A stretch of DNA of 64,000 nucleotides from Calvatia gigantea (GCA_025093985.1 JACAAK010000012.1:930001-994000), one strand, 5' to 3'. Shown: positions 8,890-22,379, counted from the stretch's first letter. A program made the numbers and translations. The notes: a model not told the origin generated them from the sequence alone.

Positions 8890-9945
8890 CTCCATGTTAG
8901 ACCAGAGGGCACCTTAGCCAGTCAGCCAGGTATATATGGGGAGAGGTAAGGATATGATCCTCACCCCTGTTTTTTCTTAAATCACAATGCTCTACCCCTC
9001 ACCTTGCCCACTCTGAATCCATTGAACATTGCTTACTAGGTCTTTGAAAAGCTATATGTCTCAGAAAATCCACCTCCACACTGCCCAGAAGGTCTCACTT
9101 TGGCCTACTATGCCCTTTTCTTATTTACCAAGAAGTGTATGGTGTATTAAACACCTTTGTTGTCATTGTTAACATGCTCAGGTATGTATTAGCACTGCCA
9201 AGCAGCAGTCAAGTGTTGGAGTTCCTGGGGGTTACAACTGTGGATTTGTTGGAGTTATCTTCAATCTGGACAGTGTGCAGCATTGACTCATCTCCCTCAA
9301 TGCAGAAAGTATGACTCATACCATCATAGCTTTGCAGTGTGTTCTTTTTATGGTTTCTATTTCAAAGGGTGCTATGAGATTGTCCACACAAGTTAGTTCT
9401 GGTGGTATTCTCTTACTCATTTTCATAACTGAAACACCCCCTTGTAAGAGGGAAAAATCTTTTCCTTAACTCATAATTATGAAAAGCCTAGAAGCTGCAG
9501 TGCAAGGTGTAACCATGTGTTCAGCCAAAAGGATGCCAGGATAAAAGTGGGTTGGGGTTAGAATATGATTTGACACCCATGATTAACCAAGCTGCTTTGA
9601 TAGGGTTCTGAGCTTTTTAAGAAATGGGAAAAAAAACTGGGAAACTGAGAGGGAAGGAGAGTTGGACCAGTTGAGGCTTAAGAGATAGGCTACATACACT
9701 CTCCTCCATCTCCCATTTTCTGGCAACTCTAATTAACCTGTTAGGATCTTTAACAAGCTGAAGGGAGCTGGTAAGTGCAGTTTCATTTGCAAAGGAAAAT
9801 GTCCACTGACCAGTTAAAACAGGCTGGACAGAACAGGAAATCCAGGATATCACTGATGAGAAGCCTGCCAAGCTTCCTGGCTTCATGTGGCAAAAAAGCT
9901 TACAGTGAAAGGTGTGGAGATTTAGCAACTCTTACTGCACAATTT
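8890..9945. other. Gene-poor stretch, no recognised content
   Basis: AT-rich sequence beyond the repeat cluster. Short frames exist on both strands (for example a minus-strand frame reading MSKRIPPELTCVDNLIAPFE near 9415), but none has a recognisable domain or convincing exon structure. Probably further old transposon or intergenic sequence. Confidence 0.4.
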
Positions 9946-9949
9946 CTAA

Positions 9950-10516
9950 CCTGATTTTAATAGATTGGGATGCACTTCAGCCACACCTAATTAAAAACCT
10001 ACAAGAACTCAAAGCAGCATGAATGGAACAAAATGGACTGGAACACAAAATAATGTTATTATTTCCATGCTCCAAGAAGAGTATTCCACAGAAATGGACA
10101 CTAGCAATGGCTCTCAATTACCACTTCTGGCTATCTTCATGTTCCGTATCATCAAGCAAAGACCTGATGGTGATATCAGAGTTTGCCATACCATTGCCGG
10201 AATATGCCAAATGCCTGTATCCATCTTTTCGGAGGTGACACCGGAATGTCCCCCATCCTCTGAAGATTTTGAAATGCTGGCATTCATCTGCAAAGTCAGG
10301 GGAACTTCTAGAGGATGGTTGTGGTAGTAGGCAGTTGCTGTGGGATCATAGCAGATTTCGCTTCTGCCCTGAGGCCCATGACCTTATCAGGGATATGCTG
10401 GCTCCCTTAAATTTGGATCCACACACTACCACTGTTTCCCAAATGTGGGAACGTAAAGAGAGATTCAAATACACCCGTTGCACGGGCGGTACAGTCCATT
10501 GGTTGATACGGTGAGC
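9950..10516 (+). pseudogene. Decayed F-box-family C-terminal fragment
   Basis: Broken plus-strand frame. It starts with DWDALQPHLIKNLQELKAA, then a stop, then a longer piece, another stop, and ends near LIRDMLAPLNLDPHTTTVSQ and FKYTRCTGGTVHWL before a stop at about 10514. The opening and the late LDP-x-T-T-T segment followed by a Cys-containing, Trp-ending stretch resemble the C-terminal part of a large Agaricomycete F-box-associated family. No F-box itself is present. At least two in-frame stops are visible. The family assignment is from memory of its pattern and is weak. Confidence 0.35.
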
Positions 10517-12253
10517 AACCACATCTGATTTTGATGCTGAACAAAGGGCTCAATTCCCTTTCAGATCAATCATGAACTTCGCTGTCATTCCGAATTTCTA
10601 AAGGCAGATATTGCTGCGGACAAGAGGTGGGGTGTGGTCGGGGGCCTAAAACAAATGACAAACCCGTTGTCGGTCAACGACACCACATTCTCATAAAATT
10701 GTGCTGTAAAGTTGGAGGTCCTTTCTAGCAGCTCTCTAATCCGCGTGAAGTATCCGGGGGTGCACTCGCAGACAGCACAATTTGAAGGCAAGGAACGTCG
10801 AGGTTGTGCATCTCGTGGATAGTTGAGGTAGTTGGTGATTTCGTACCAGATGCCGAGATTCGAGAGCGTAGGTACGGTAGGGTGGGGAGTACAGGAAGAG
10901 GAGCGAGTTCATCGAACTTAGGATGACACCCTACTATAGTTCGAGCTAGTCCCAATTATACCTCTTTCGTCATCGCTTTCTTGCCACCACCCTTTCATTG
11001 TTGTCGTCGATTCATCTTCTCATTCAGAGAAGCAACAACCTGGTCAACAACAGTGGAAACGGACACTCCTAATTGAAACAATAGGTATTGGTAAGATGTA
11101 CGCCGAAATCCTCGTTCCTGTCCAGCAATCACTCGTCAAAGGAGCTAACTTGAAATCCGGTTTTTTGTCAAGTCTGGGCTCACTGGCGCTAGATTAGGAG
11201 CACATCTTAGGGGGTGGTGGTGACCTCGGCATGGGATACAACCGAGATGGTGTCGAACCCTATTTTTTCGGTTATGACCCGGAATCGCGACTAGTTGGTC
11301 AAGAAGGAGGTTAACGTTATTATTTAACCAGGAGTATGTCTAGTCTAGCGGTACTGAAAAGCCAGGAGATGTCATTTGACGACTTTGGGATGTTAACCAC
11401 CTCTGAGCCCAGAGATAGGCGCTAAGAGGTTGTTGAGCCTACCGCCTTTCGCCTTTTGTCTTCCTTCGGCTCGTTCATTTTTCATGTACATGCGTTTCTG
11501 GGAGCGGTCATGGCTAAACGTTGTTCTCGGGTATTCTCTTCAACGCAGTTGTCTTGACTGCGGCAAAGGGTTCCAGTAAATGAAGCCAGGTTGTGAATTG
11601 ATATGGGATGCGCCCGGCACGTGAAAGGGGTTTCAAATTTTCAATTCTTGATATATTTCCGTCAGAAGATGCGGTTTTCGTTGTTGCGGGTAAGGCATTC
11701 CATCGGTAAGTATTAACTTTATGTGTTGTTCCTCTCAAGCGATCCAGATTTCTGATATTCCATGCACGGTCGGTAGTCGTTTTCCACGTGGTCATTCCCA
11801 CTCGAGATGCTGTATCGGTTCTGTTTCGAATACTAGAAGAACCTGCTAGTGTTAACTTGGGTCCATTCTTTCGTCTCGATGCAGGGTCCATGGAGTTCAG
11901 TTGTAAGTATGGATGGAATATGCTGTCCATCTCCGATGAGGTCCACGGTGCGGGTACGGAGCCGACCACCAAAGATTTAGAGGGCGGTTCCATCGGGGTT
12001 TCATGTTTTTGCGCTTCTTGTATACATCTTAAATGGTTCTCGGGAACACCTGGGTACATAGTGGAGATATTTGACCCTGGGCGCATTGCTCCGTCATTGG
12101 CATCAAACGCGTCTTGCCAGTGAATAGAGGGGGGTATTATAGGAGAAGAATGATCAGCAAGCTTTTAATGTAGCTTGAATTTCAGCTCTTGTGTGGGATA
12201 TTCTTGTTTGCGGTCATGTTAGAAGAGTGTAGGGTGCTAAAAAAGGCAGTTTG
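10517..12253. other. Intergenic, one unsupported 190-codon ORF
   Basis: No gene recognised. A minus-strand frame at 11514-12086 starts MRPGSNISTMYPGVPENH. It has no domain, no signal peptide and no recognisable neighbours, and its composition is not protein-like by eye. It may be chance or part of an unknown spliced gene. The right end holds the promoter of the 5-phosphatase gene. Confidence 0.3.
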
Positions 12254-15200
12254 ATGGCACATCATTCCCTTCCCAGGATCCGCTTCTCCCTCCACAACAA
12301 CATCATGAGTTCATTCTACGATTACATTAGTTCATCTTTGAGGTCCACTGAACTCGCATTGGTCACTGTCGATGCTCACGCCATCTCAAGTACCTCCACG
12401 AACATCTCACCGGACTTAGAGACCGCGGGGGATTGGCATGGTCGACGAATTCTTGCTGTGGTATCTCATAAAGATGAATGGGCACTCACTGAGGAGGGCG
12501 CGTAAGTCATCCCATTACCACAAGCACATGGTTTTTTCCAACAAATTTGTATGCAGTCTCTTTGTGTATAAACCCAGCCCTTCGCCCCCCTCTGCTATCC
12601 CCGAGCTCATTCTCCAAACCATTTATCCTATTTATGGCAACTTTTCCATTGCTATGAGTCAAATGCGTCGGAATACACTGGATCTGGGCGCTGCCACCTC
12701 GAAAGCGATTCTCGACCAGCCTCGTTCCGGTTTGTGTCCCGCTGCGAACGAAGTCCACTGTCTACGAACATAACGCCGTCCTACTCAGGGTTCAGCTTGA
12801 CTATCAACCCAGCAGAGGAATCACCTAATCGAGCGGAAGCACCAACGTTCTATACGAACGACGTACAGGGTTTGAGCATCTTGATTGCGGAAAGTAAGCG
12901 ACTGAAGGAGGCTTCAGGTTTGTATCACTTCACAAGCACTATCATTCATTTCGCGGCGGCTGACTCTCTTATGATCAATTTCTAGAAATTGGTACACAAG
13001 AGGCAATTGACATTGCTCGGACCACATCTCACTTCAGCTGGCTGAGGCTATATTCTTCCCGGAAAACATACCTTTCTCTGCGTAAGTCGTTTTGTCAAAA
13101 GTAATTACTTCTGAGTTTGACATACGAACGTGCAGTGTCCTCGGTGCCTCCCGACCTGAGAGTCGTGAATAAGCCACTTTACCAGCGCCTATCCCCAGCA
13201 AGTGCTGGTCTTCCTGGGGATGATAGTGCGGACATTCTCCTCATACGCGACGAATGGATACGAAACAAAGCTCGGGAGCTCGTTAGGCAGGGCAGACGGA
13301 GGATCTCACTGCGGTTGGGGACTTTCAATGTGAACGGGAAACTACCATCCCAGGATCTGTCGTCATGGGTTCAAGGGAAATCTGTCCTGGATTGGAAGGT
13401 CCCACTTTTACCTCCTTTCAAAGGCACACCCCCAATATCTATAGAGGACCTGACAAAGTTACCAGATACTGGTGGGAACATAATGTGATATGAGCTGATT
13501 CAATAATACTGATTGTAATCACTTCATCCAGAAGCGGAAGCGGATACCATGAAGATCACTCCTCCTAAACCTATCGACGGTGTGCCTGACCCGGACATGT
13601 TTGTCCTTGGATTTCAAGAACTCGACCTTTCTACCGAAGCGCTTATATACTCAACAAGTACTACAAGGGAAGATGCATGGTGTGTAGCGATTTTTGCTGC
13701 CCTCGGAGAAAAGGCTGTCCTTTATGAGAAGGTCATTCCTTGTTTCCAAAACCCGATTCTATGAATTGATCCCTTTCTCTGAATTAGGTGGCCTCCAAAC
13801 AGCTCGTGGGCATGCTAATAGTGATCCTTGTGAAGAAGTCCTTGAAGTCTAACTTCGGAGACATAAAGGCCAGTTCCGCTGGATCGGGCCTTTTGGGCAT
13901 GATGGTATGTACTTCTAGCTCTCCAGCCTTCCGTTCGCTGAATCCTTCAGGGAAATAAAGGAGCAACAGCGGTCCGCCTCACATTCACCCCAACCCTTGA
14001 AACAAATGGAAAAGCGAGTGACACCGCTTCCACAATGGGCTCGCAAGACGACACCACAGACGACTTCAAAGCCGTTGGGCCACTATCCTTGACTTTTGTT
14101 AACGCCCACTTGGCGGCCTTTGACGAAATGGTTGACAGACGTAATCAAGAATTTCATGAATTATCGAGGAGACTTGCGTTTGGGAGGGATTTGTTAGAAA
14201 CCGAAGCGACTGATGGTGGCGACGACCTCGGAGAACCTACTATACCAACCGTCGTCAGTATCTATGAGACAGACGCATTGTTTTGGATGGTAAGTTTTAT
14301 TACACTTGGCCAAATGATCTTGAGATTTATTTGACCCCAGGGAGGTCAGTTGTCAACGGCGAAGTTTATCTGCAAGGTCTCAAGCCGGAATTCATCACAG
14401 ACCTCAATTATCGCGTGGACATTCCTGACCCCGACTTTCGCAGACTACTAGCAGATAAAAATTGGGACGATAGGGTTCAGACCTTGATACGATATGACCA
14501 GGTGCCATTTTTAGCGCTAACTCTTAAGTTGCGATACTTAGGTTCCATTTCAGCTAAAAAAATCTGTCGGCTCTAAGAAGGCATTTGATGGGTTTATCGA
14601 ATATTCCATCACGCACTTACCGTAGGTCGGTTATTTTCACCCTCGGTCCTGTTCTCACCAGCGCTCAAGGACCTATCGCTTCACTCCCAATTTGCCGTCG
14701 GACCAACTCGGCTATGATTTGAAGTAAAGGCCCCAGTGTTTCGTGCATTTCCCGGTGTATTAACCTTGAGATTACAGACGGCGGCCTGCTTGGACAGACC
14801 GTATTCTCTACATCCCAGGCCCCTGTTGCAATGTAACCCAACATTCTTATACCGTCCACCCCCAGATAACAATGAGTGATCACCGACCGGTTGCTGCCCA
14901 CTTCTCGGTAGATGTGTGTTGCCCCTTCCTTCTCCACAACAGGAAGCTGACCCAGGTGCGGTCAGTTTGATCTCTATGAGAAGGTCCAATACGAAGCAAC
15001 GGTAAGGCGGTTGTATCGGGAGATGCACGCCTTGGATGGATCGCATGAACGGCCAGAAATCAAACTCGACCAAAGTTACATTGATTTTGGGGAGATCCGG
15101 TATGCGCTTCTATGCGGTTAGGGGGATTGAGTGCTGATTGTGTGTAGCTATTTTACTCACTTAACCAAGAAAGTGGTAATCGAGAATGCGGGTAAAGTGA

Positions 15201-16538
15201 GATATACTTTGTGTGTTACTCCAGTTGTCGCAGCTCATGGCCCAGATTCCATGTGCGTGGAGATTTGTACCAGTGCAGTCAGAGGGCCCAATACGTGAGT
15301 CACAAGGACCTAATTTCTTTTTTGCATCTGCCTCACTTAACTCTACCACGGTAGACCCGGAGTGGTTGTCAGTAGAACCATTGGCTGTGAGGCTATTTTT
15401 CACCTTCAAACATCAATCTGACCATGACGGATCTTAGGGAATGTTTCTCCCGGGAAAGAAGACAGAGGTCAAGTTGACAATCCAGATAGACAACCGTGTC
15501 GCATCCCCCCTCAACTTGGGTCCTCGCGACATGAGCGGAACGCTGATACTTCACACTATACTCGGGAAAGATCATTTCATCTCGGTGTCTGGAGTATACC
15601 GTGAGTAATTTCGTTTTCTCATGTTATTTTCTAACTTACACACACGGGTGACAGTGCCATCATGCTTCGGGAACAAATTGACGACATTGACTCGACTTCC
15701 GGGGCCTATACGTTCCCTAACTTCGTCCAATGACCTCCGGCCAGAGGATCACCCCGTGAATGCCCCAAGAGAAATAATGCGGTTGGTGAACTGGCTTATG
15801 GGCAGCAAAAGTTTGCCAAACAATTTGTTTCTCGCTGCCCCGGATGAAACAATGATTGGAACCATTCGCGAAGTTTGTGAAACGTCTGCATCTGCGAAGA
15901 TATTGTTCTAACCCCGTTGCTTGTTGTTTTAAGTGTCTTGACACAGGCGAAAATTTTCCCTGGTCTCCCAGTGAAGGAGGGGTGGGGGATGTCCCGCATG
16001 CATTTGCTGGCACCCTCATCCGACTTCTGGATTCCCTGGTCGAGCCTATCGTTCCTTCGTTTTTCCATGCCCGATGCGTTCAGATGAAAAGCCGTGATGA
16101 GGCGTTCGAGGTTTGTCTTGATGTTTGTCTCTGTGACACTGTCTGAGTTAGAATTGTCCATTAAACCCGGAAATTGTAGCTTCTTGACGCGCTTCAACCT
16201 GCGGCAGTCAACGTGAGGACTTACTTCTGTCAAAATTTGTTTCCGTGTTGACATGGCGATACCCACCGCCACATGACTTTTCTTCCCTAGGTCTGGATCA
16301 CCGTCACCGCATTCTTGCATTTCATTTGCCAGTCCTCTGGCGATTCTAGCTATGCGGAACGAATTTGTAAGTTCATCCCCGTCAACCTTCTTCAGGTATT
16401 GCGTCTTATAGAGTTTGTGAATGTATTCACTTAGCCGATATCTTTACTTCTGTTCTGATGCGAGACGACCCTGAGTCAATGGCTGTTCCAGTATCGCCAA
16501 TCGGAAAACGGAAGTTCTTCCTTCATTTTATTTCCTGA
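12254..16538 (+). CDS. Inositol polyphosphate 5-phosphatase, OCRL/INPP5B-like
   Basis: Removes the 5-phosphate from phosphoinositides such as PI(4,5)P2 on endosomal and Golgi membranes. Many short-intron exons code, in order: an N-terminal region (12254-13130); the catalytic domain with LRLGTFNVNGKLP, FVLGFQELDL, VNAHLAAFDEM, GDLNYRVDIP, RRPAWTDRILYIPG and SDHRPVAAHF, the last three being hallmark motifs (14290-14910); an ASH-like beta domain (VPCAWRFVPVQ, FISVSGVY; 15200-15600); and a RhoGAP-like domain with NAPREIMRLVNWLM and AFAGTLIRLLDSLV (15740-16110). That order is typical of OCRL-type enzymes. The first intron (GTAAGT at 12502, AG at 12556) joins in frame. The start at 12254 is the first ATG; MSSFYDY at 12305 is the alternative. 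It ends convergently, 94 bp from the cyclophilin gene. The RhoGAP arginine finger was not located, and in OCRL the domain is inactive. Confidence 0.9.
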
Positions 16539-16632
16539 AGGCAATGGATGTGACCAATGATCAAATGTCATCCTGTGGGGTATGCTTGATATCACGCTAC
16601 ATCTAAAGGTCCTGTGTTTCGCCTATACATGA

Positions 16633-18151
16633 TTACGAGAAGAGTTTTTTGTATGCTTTCTTCTCTCGTTCTCGCATTTCCTTCTTGCGCTGGCTGATCC
16701 TAGTAAGTTCTCCGGAAATGAGGGCATCGTCAGGTACTAGCTTGTTTGCCGCGATAAGATCGGCTTCCTGTTTCTCCTCGTCTTTCAAAATACCATGGGC
16801 CATAGCACGACGATACAGTGCTTTCGCTAAATTGCTCCTGTAAGATTCAAACATATGCGTTGAAGGGGCGCACAAACCTTTATCTGCGTTGCCCAATTCC
16901 ACGTTGTTCAGCGCACGAGTCGTGTTCGTGACGGCAATCATCGCATTGCTCACAGAAGCAGGCGTTATCCGAATCGCAGCCAATGAAGAGTTCAGGAGAA
17001 GAGGGGCCAGAATGGCCTTGTATGATTCCTTCAGCTCCGAAGATGAATCTTCCTCAGAAACTTCTGAGTGTGTGTCAAGATAGCGGATGGACTCTAATAG
17101 AAGTTTGAAAACGTGGTGATGAGATATTTGACAGACTTGTAGATGGTGATGCATCAAACACGCACTCTGGTATTTCTGGAGCGCACCCTCGACTTTTCCT
17201 TCTTTGTAGAGCTTATTGGCGACTTCCCTGGTAACTTTGGCAATTTCGATCACCGTTTCTGGCTTGCTAAGATCGCGGTCTTCATCGTCGGGATAATCCT
17301 CGTAAGGATCACCCTCCGCAGTAACTTCTTCGGTGAGAGAGGGATCATCTGGGGGTAACTCGCCACATCCTGTGATAACAACGGGGGTCTTGGGAACATC
17401 ACCGCTCGAAGTTGGGTTATTTTCAATTTGCCGGGCTGATCGAAAGGTGAGTTAAGCAAAAAAAAAAAAGATAACAACAACACAAGGCGCTTACCAACAG
17501 ACTTGCCCTTGATGACCTCACCGAAGACGACGTGTTTGCCATCAAGGTGTGGTGTCGGAGCGACGGTGATAAAGAATTGTGAACCGTTGGTGTTAGGTCC
17601 GGCATTTGCCTATAGAAGGATGTTTAAGCTCACAGAGCCGCGGAGCCTCCAGGAAAACGGAACTTACCATAGACAAGAGGAAGGGCTTTGAATGTTTGGC
17701 AGGGAATGCTTCGTCTTCGAATTTCTCTCCATAGATTGATTCGCCACCCGTACCTTGATACAGATATCAGGGTGTATGCGCGACCAGAAAAAAGTACAAT
17801 GATCATACCGTTTCCAGCAGTGAAATCGCCGCCTTGGCACATAAACCTGAACGCCCGTCAGCACTATCTGTGAGTCTTCAAGTCCTCGTGCATACCCTTT
17901 AATCACGCGATGGAAAGTGGACCCTTTGTAGTGCAAAGGTTTTCCCAGATTCCCGGCACCCTTCTCACCCGTGCATAGGGCGCCTATTCGTCGAGTGAGT
18001 CTAGATGTCGCGAACAAGGAGGGTTCGTTTACATACGGAAGTTCTCTGCCGTCTTGGGGACGAGATCACTGAAAAGGGAGAAAACGATGCGCCCAATGGC
18101 TTTGTCCCCTATGCTGATATCGAAGTAGGTGATTGGTCGCCGAGAAGACAT
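16633..18151 (-). CDS. CPR6: Cyp40-type peptidyl-prolyl isomerase (cyclophilin plus TPR)
   Basis: Co-chaperone that isomerises prolyl bonds and docks on Hsp90 through TPR repeats. Spliced minus-strand exons start [20 protein letters not shown]. The cyclophilin core follows, with FHRVIKG (active-site Arg), [38 protein letters not shown] and [12 protein letters not shown], all the usual catalytic and cyclosporin-site motifs. A linker with acidic residues ([13 protein letters not shown]) leads to the last long exon (16633-17253), whose helices [19 protein letters not shown] and [15 protein letters not shown] are TPR-like. The product ends KKAYKKLFS, a lysine-rich tail as in Cyp40. Size and architecture fit yeast Cpr6/Cpr7 and human PPID; orthology to Cpr6 rather than Cpr7 is not tested. 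Upstream is a 2.1-kb gap. Confidence 0.92.
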
Positions 18152-20274
18152 GACGAACGTGCAGGGAGCTGAGTGTGTAGGGTGTCAACGAGATTGTTGA
18201 TGCACTTAATAAACGCTTGGACAATCGGCGGAGGGGAGGAATTACGTAACTGGGGGTAGAAAGTCCTAGAATACTTCGGAAACACTGATCACTGGCCAGT
18301 GGCCGAGGACCAAATTTCGTTGAAGTTGGACAGATTTTGGTATCTTCTTGCTTTATACTAATGTTAAGAGAGCACAAAAGTCTTGCCAAAATGGCGGTCA
18401 ACCTCGGATTAATTGAGTTCACTAACTTCACTTACTAACGATAGCGCAAGTGGCGAAGCCACTCAAATGCAGAGTGATCATACCATCATTTCCTAACCAA
18501 TCCATCGCAGCAATAAGGGTTAGAAACTATAAACCAAATAATGAGTAGTCTTCGCGCATCCTCTTATTTCGATGAGAACCTCCTGCGCCTTTTTACGTTC
18601 TATAATTTCACCCTCGATCCGTACAGCTGCTCGTTTGTTCCTTCCCAATCGCCAAAGCAGCCGGAATCCGGATGCTCAGCGCCTCACACCCATCTTCACA
18701 TCCGGATTTTTTCATATGGAGATGGGCCTTCCATTTTCCCACCCCCGTGTGGTCGTTGGTAAATGGCACCTCTGAACCTGATGCTCTCCAGCCCCAGGAG
18801 CTTGGCAATAATACTAGTAATATTCAAATTCCAGTTGTAACATCTCAACGGTATCCTTCGAATTTCATTTATCTAACTTTCGACGGTGTCATATTAAGGG
18901 TAGGAGAACGCAACTGGTCCGCAATAAAACCATACCCCGACTCGGCAACCAGTCTTGTCTAAGTTGTCTTCGACTCTTCGATAGTTCAGATCGTATCGAT
19001 ACGCGAGACAGTACCCTGGATTGATTGTTGAAATGCCCGGGGATAGTTAAACGAACAATTCAAGGAGGAATGCTTGCCGTTAATTTTCCTTGAGGAACAG
19101 ATCGACAGGGAGGCCAGCTTCTCGCTTTTGTGGCTGTTTTGTCGTAATGAATATGGTGCAATATTCTCACAGATTATTGATGAATTATCCACTGGCCATA
19201 TGCGTCCCTCATCAGCTGATGAATCAGTGTGCAACAAGCCTTGAGATTGACGAATCAGCCTATAGGAGAACCCCATGACATTGCTACTCTGAAAGTGCGA
19301 ATACTGCCACATTCCAGCGTGCTTTAGAATTAGACAATACTGGCATTAATTGCTGTGTGCCGTCATGCTCGGGACTTAAACCACAAAGCACTATCGGATT
19401 CTAAGCGAGGCGTCAGCATTTTATCCATAGCGCATAGCGTTAATGACTATTCGGTGACATCAACCAACGGGCAGCCGAGCCCATCGCTCCAAATCCCCAA
19501 GGCGCAACAAGCTCCACCAGGCGTCTCACCCGTGACACTTCGGAAAAGCCAACAACACCATTACAGGGAGCGATATCTGTGATTCCATTTTGACAGAGCT
19601 TCTCGTTGTCGTTCAGTTCACATGTAATTTTGAACTCCAGGGGAGCCACCTCAGGCCTCAGGCCTCAGATGCTTCCCGCATTCGCGGAACACCAATCGCC
19701 GATTGCCGCGACGACGACGACGGCGACGGCCCGTTAAATAGCCAAAGAAGGTTATGCAACTCCAACATAAATGCATAAATCAAGCACCCAGCAAAGGCTG
19801 GCTCCCAAAATATTGTCATTCTTCTTCATACCCGGTGCCCACGGATTAAGGGCTGCACACGTAGAAATGTCAAGGAAGCTTGAAGTGCACGAGGCAAATT
19901 ACTGACATATTGCGTGCCCCGTGCTCCAACATTAACCTCACGTTGTCTTGGCCTGTATCATAGCCTCAGGCCTGAGGAGGCGGTACCGGTTTCTGGACCG
20001 GCATCTTGGTATTGACACCTTCTAAGGAAAGACCGGAATGAATGGATCAGGCACCGGCTATTGTGGGTCCTGTTTGTTCCTCCGAGGATTTAAGAATCTC
20101 GATCACTCGTATCGACCTAAGGCATCCACAATTCTTTACTCGTAAACTCAATATCCAAGATGTCCAAGACAGGCGTTTCAGTATATATATCCCTTCCTTA
20201 TTCACATTAATCACCGACGTCGCCCGCCTCACTTCAAAGCTTCATACCCCACAGTTTCCGCTTTTTATTTCGCG
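18152..20274. other. Intergenic region between cyclophilin and P450 genes
   Basis: No gene recognised on either strand; all frames are short and lack domains. The right end holds a 14-bp perfect palindrome at 19964-19977, a run of the same CCTCAGG unit at 649-668 of the preceding kilobase (19649-19668), and the P450 TATA-like box. Confidence 0.5.
20182..20190 (+). promoter_or_regulatory. TATA-like box of the P450 gene
   Basis: TATATATAT lies 85 bp before the ATG at 20275, a usual TATA-to-start distance for fungal genes. No other evidence for the transcription start. Confidence 0.45.
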
Positions 20275-22379
20275 ATGGCTGAACTTCTCACTATTCTCGA
20301 CGTTGGTCTTGCGCTCGTTGCCCTCTTCGTCATTTCAAAAATTTATGACCGAAAGAGTACACCTCTACCACCCGGTCCCCGTAAATGGCCTTTGCTTGGA
20401 AACCTACTTGACATGCCAACCTTCCAGGAGTGGCATACGTTCGCAGCTTGGGGCGACCAATGGGGCAAGTATTTATTGGCTCGAAAAGGTTGTCGGGCTG
20501 ACTGTAATACATATTACAGGTGACTTAGTCTCGGTCTCGGTCTTCGGGCAGCAAATGGCTATCGTGAATTCCGCTAAGGTCGCAGTGGAAATGCTTGAGA
20601 GGAAAGGCTCCATATACTCTGATCGTCCAGTTATACCAATGGGTGGCGAAATGGTTGGATGGAAGAACTCGCTCGCTCTGATGCCCTATGGAAACCGATT
20701 CCGCAACTATCGTAAACTCTTCCACCAATTAATTGGAAGTAATGTTTCCATGTCGCAATTTTACCCTGTAGAGGAAGCGGAAACACATCGATTCCTCAAA
20801 CGCCTCCTTGCTGAGCCAGATGGCTTGGCAGATCATGTGCGTAGGTACGTCGCGTCCGCTTGTTAGACCTACTGCCACGAAGATTCACATGTCACCAGGA
20901 CGGCAGGCGCCATCGTCCTCCGCATTTCGCATGGATATAAGGTTAAAGAGCAGAACGACCCGCTCGTTGAATTGGCCGACCTTGCTACTGAGCAGTTTTC
21001 GCTTTCGACAGCACCAGGTGGATTTTTGGTCAATCTTGTCCCAGCGCGTAGGTCGGCTGTGCCATTCCCGATCCACAGAAACTAACTTCACTCCTCCATT
21101 CAGTGAATTTACTTCCTAATTGGTTTCCCGGAACTGGGTTCAAGGGTGTTGCCAAGGAATGGGCGAATACTTTGAATACCATGATTGAAAAACCCCATCA
21201 ATACGTGAAGGAACAAATGGTAACTTCAAATTGCAATGTCAACCCCTTTTACTAAGACCTTCTCGAATAGGCTTTAGGACTCGCAGCACCTTCGTTCACG
21301 GCCAAGCTTTTAGATGATCGAGATTTGACACCCGAGAAAGAGTTTGATATCAAGTGGTCGGCCGGTTCCCTCTACTCAGGAGGTGCAGATACTGTAAGTT
21401 ATATTTCCTCGTACCCCACTCTCGGCCACGTGGTTCTGGGGTTGCGGCTAATCCAGACGTCATTTAGACCGTCTCGGCTGTCTATGCGTTCTTCAAGGCG
21501 ATGGTCCTTTACCCTGAGGTTGCGGCTAAGGCGCAGGCTGAAATTGATTCCGTCGTGGGACCCGATCGACTCCCGTCTTTTGCTGACAGAAACGACTTGC
21601 CATACATCAACGCACTTGTCCTTGAAGTTTTGCGATGGCACTCCGTAGCACCGACGGGTAATTTCATCCCGAAGTGAATTAGCTTTGAAATGCTGATTTC
21701 AGCGCTAGGTGTTCCTCACATTGTAACGGAAGATAATATCCACGACGGCTACTTGATTCCAAAAGGCACTCTCGTCATTACAAATATTTGGTCCGTCCCT
21801 TCTCGCCCAGACACGCCACCATGAATTAATTACCAATGCCATCGCTTATTGTAAACAGGAAAATGCTGCATGACCCCAATATATACTCCGACCCCATGAG
21901 ATTCAATCCAGATCGTTTCCTTGGACCCAATCCAGAACCAGATCCCCGCCAAGTATGCTTTGGATTTGGCAGAAGGCATGCACTGTGTTTTTGTTTCCCC
22001 ATTGTGCCTTTATTAACCCGCAGCATCTTTGGATGATGTAGAATCTGCCCAGGTGAGAACTCGGCGCATCTCTATGACCCTGCAGGGGCATGTTTAATAT
22101 GACGTTTCAGGGCGCATGATGGCTGATGCATCTATTTTTATCTCATGTGCCATGACATTGGCTGTCTTCGACATATCTAAACATGTGGAGAATGGGAAGG
22201 TGATGGAGCCTATCGTAGATCAGACCACTGGAACGATTAGGTATGATCAGATTCATGATTGGTGTGTGGAGACCTCGTGACCATCTACTCGTAGCCACCC
22301 AACCAAGTTCCAAAGTTCGATCCAAACGCGGTCGGAGAAGTCACTTGCACTCATCAACGCTGAGATTGATCATGATTGA
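20275..22379 (+). CDS. Cytochrome P450 monooxygenase
   Basis: Haem-thiolate oxygenase anchored in the ER membrane. The first exon encodes a hydrophobic anchor (residues 1-22) and the proline hinge [14 protein letters not shown]. Later exons show the C-helix region [17 protein letters not shown], the I-helix YSGGADTT (O2-activation Thr), the K-helix ExxR in VLEVLRWHS, the PERF-like [10 protein letters not shown], and the haem loop FGFGRRICPG with the ligand Cys. Length is about 500 residues, normal for a class II fungal P450. At least eight short introns are needed. The first (20465-20519) only keeps the frame if its donor is GC (GCAAGT) rather than GT. The last residues before the stop are LINAEIDHD. 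Overall it resembles Agaricomycete P450s annotated as O-methylsterigmatocystin oxidoreductase-like; substrate is unknown. No biosynthetic cluster surrounds it. Confidence 0.92.

Noticed and set aside
11514..12086. 190-codon minus-strand frame
   Set aside because: Not rejected outright but not called a gene: no domain, no splice or promoter support. Mentioned under the intergenic entry.
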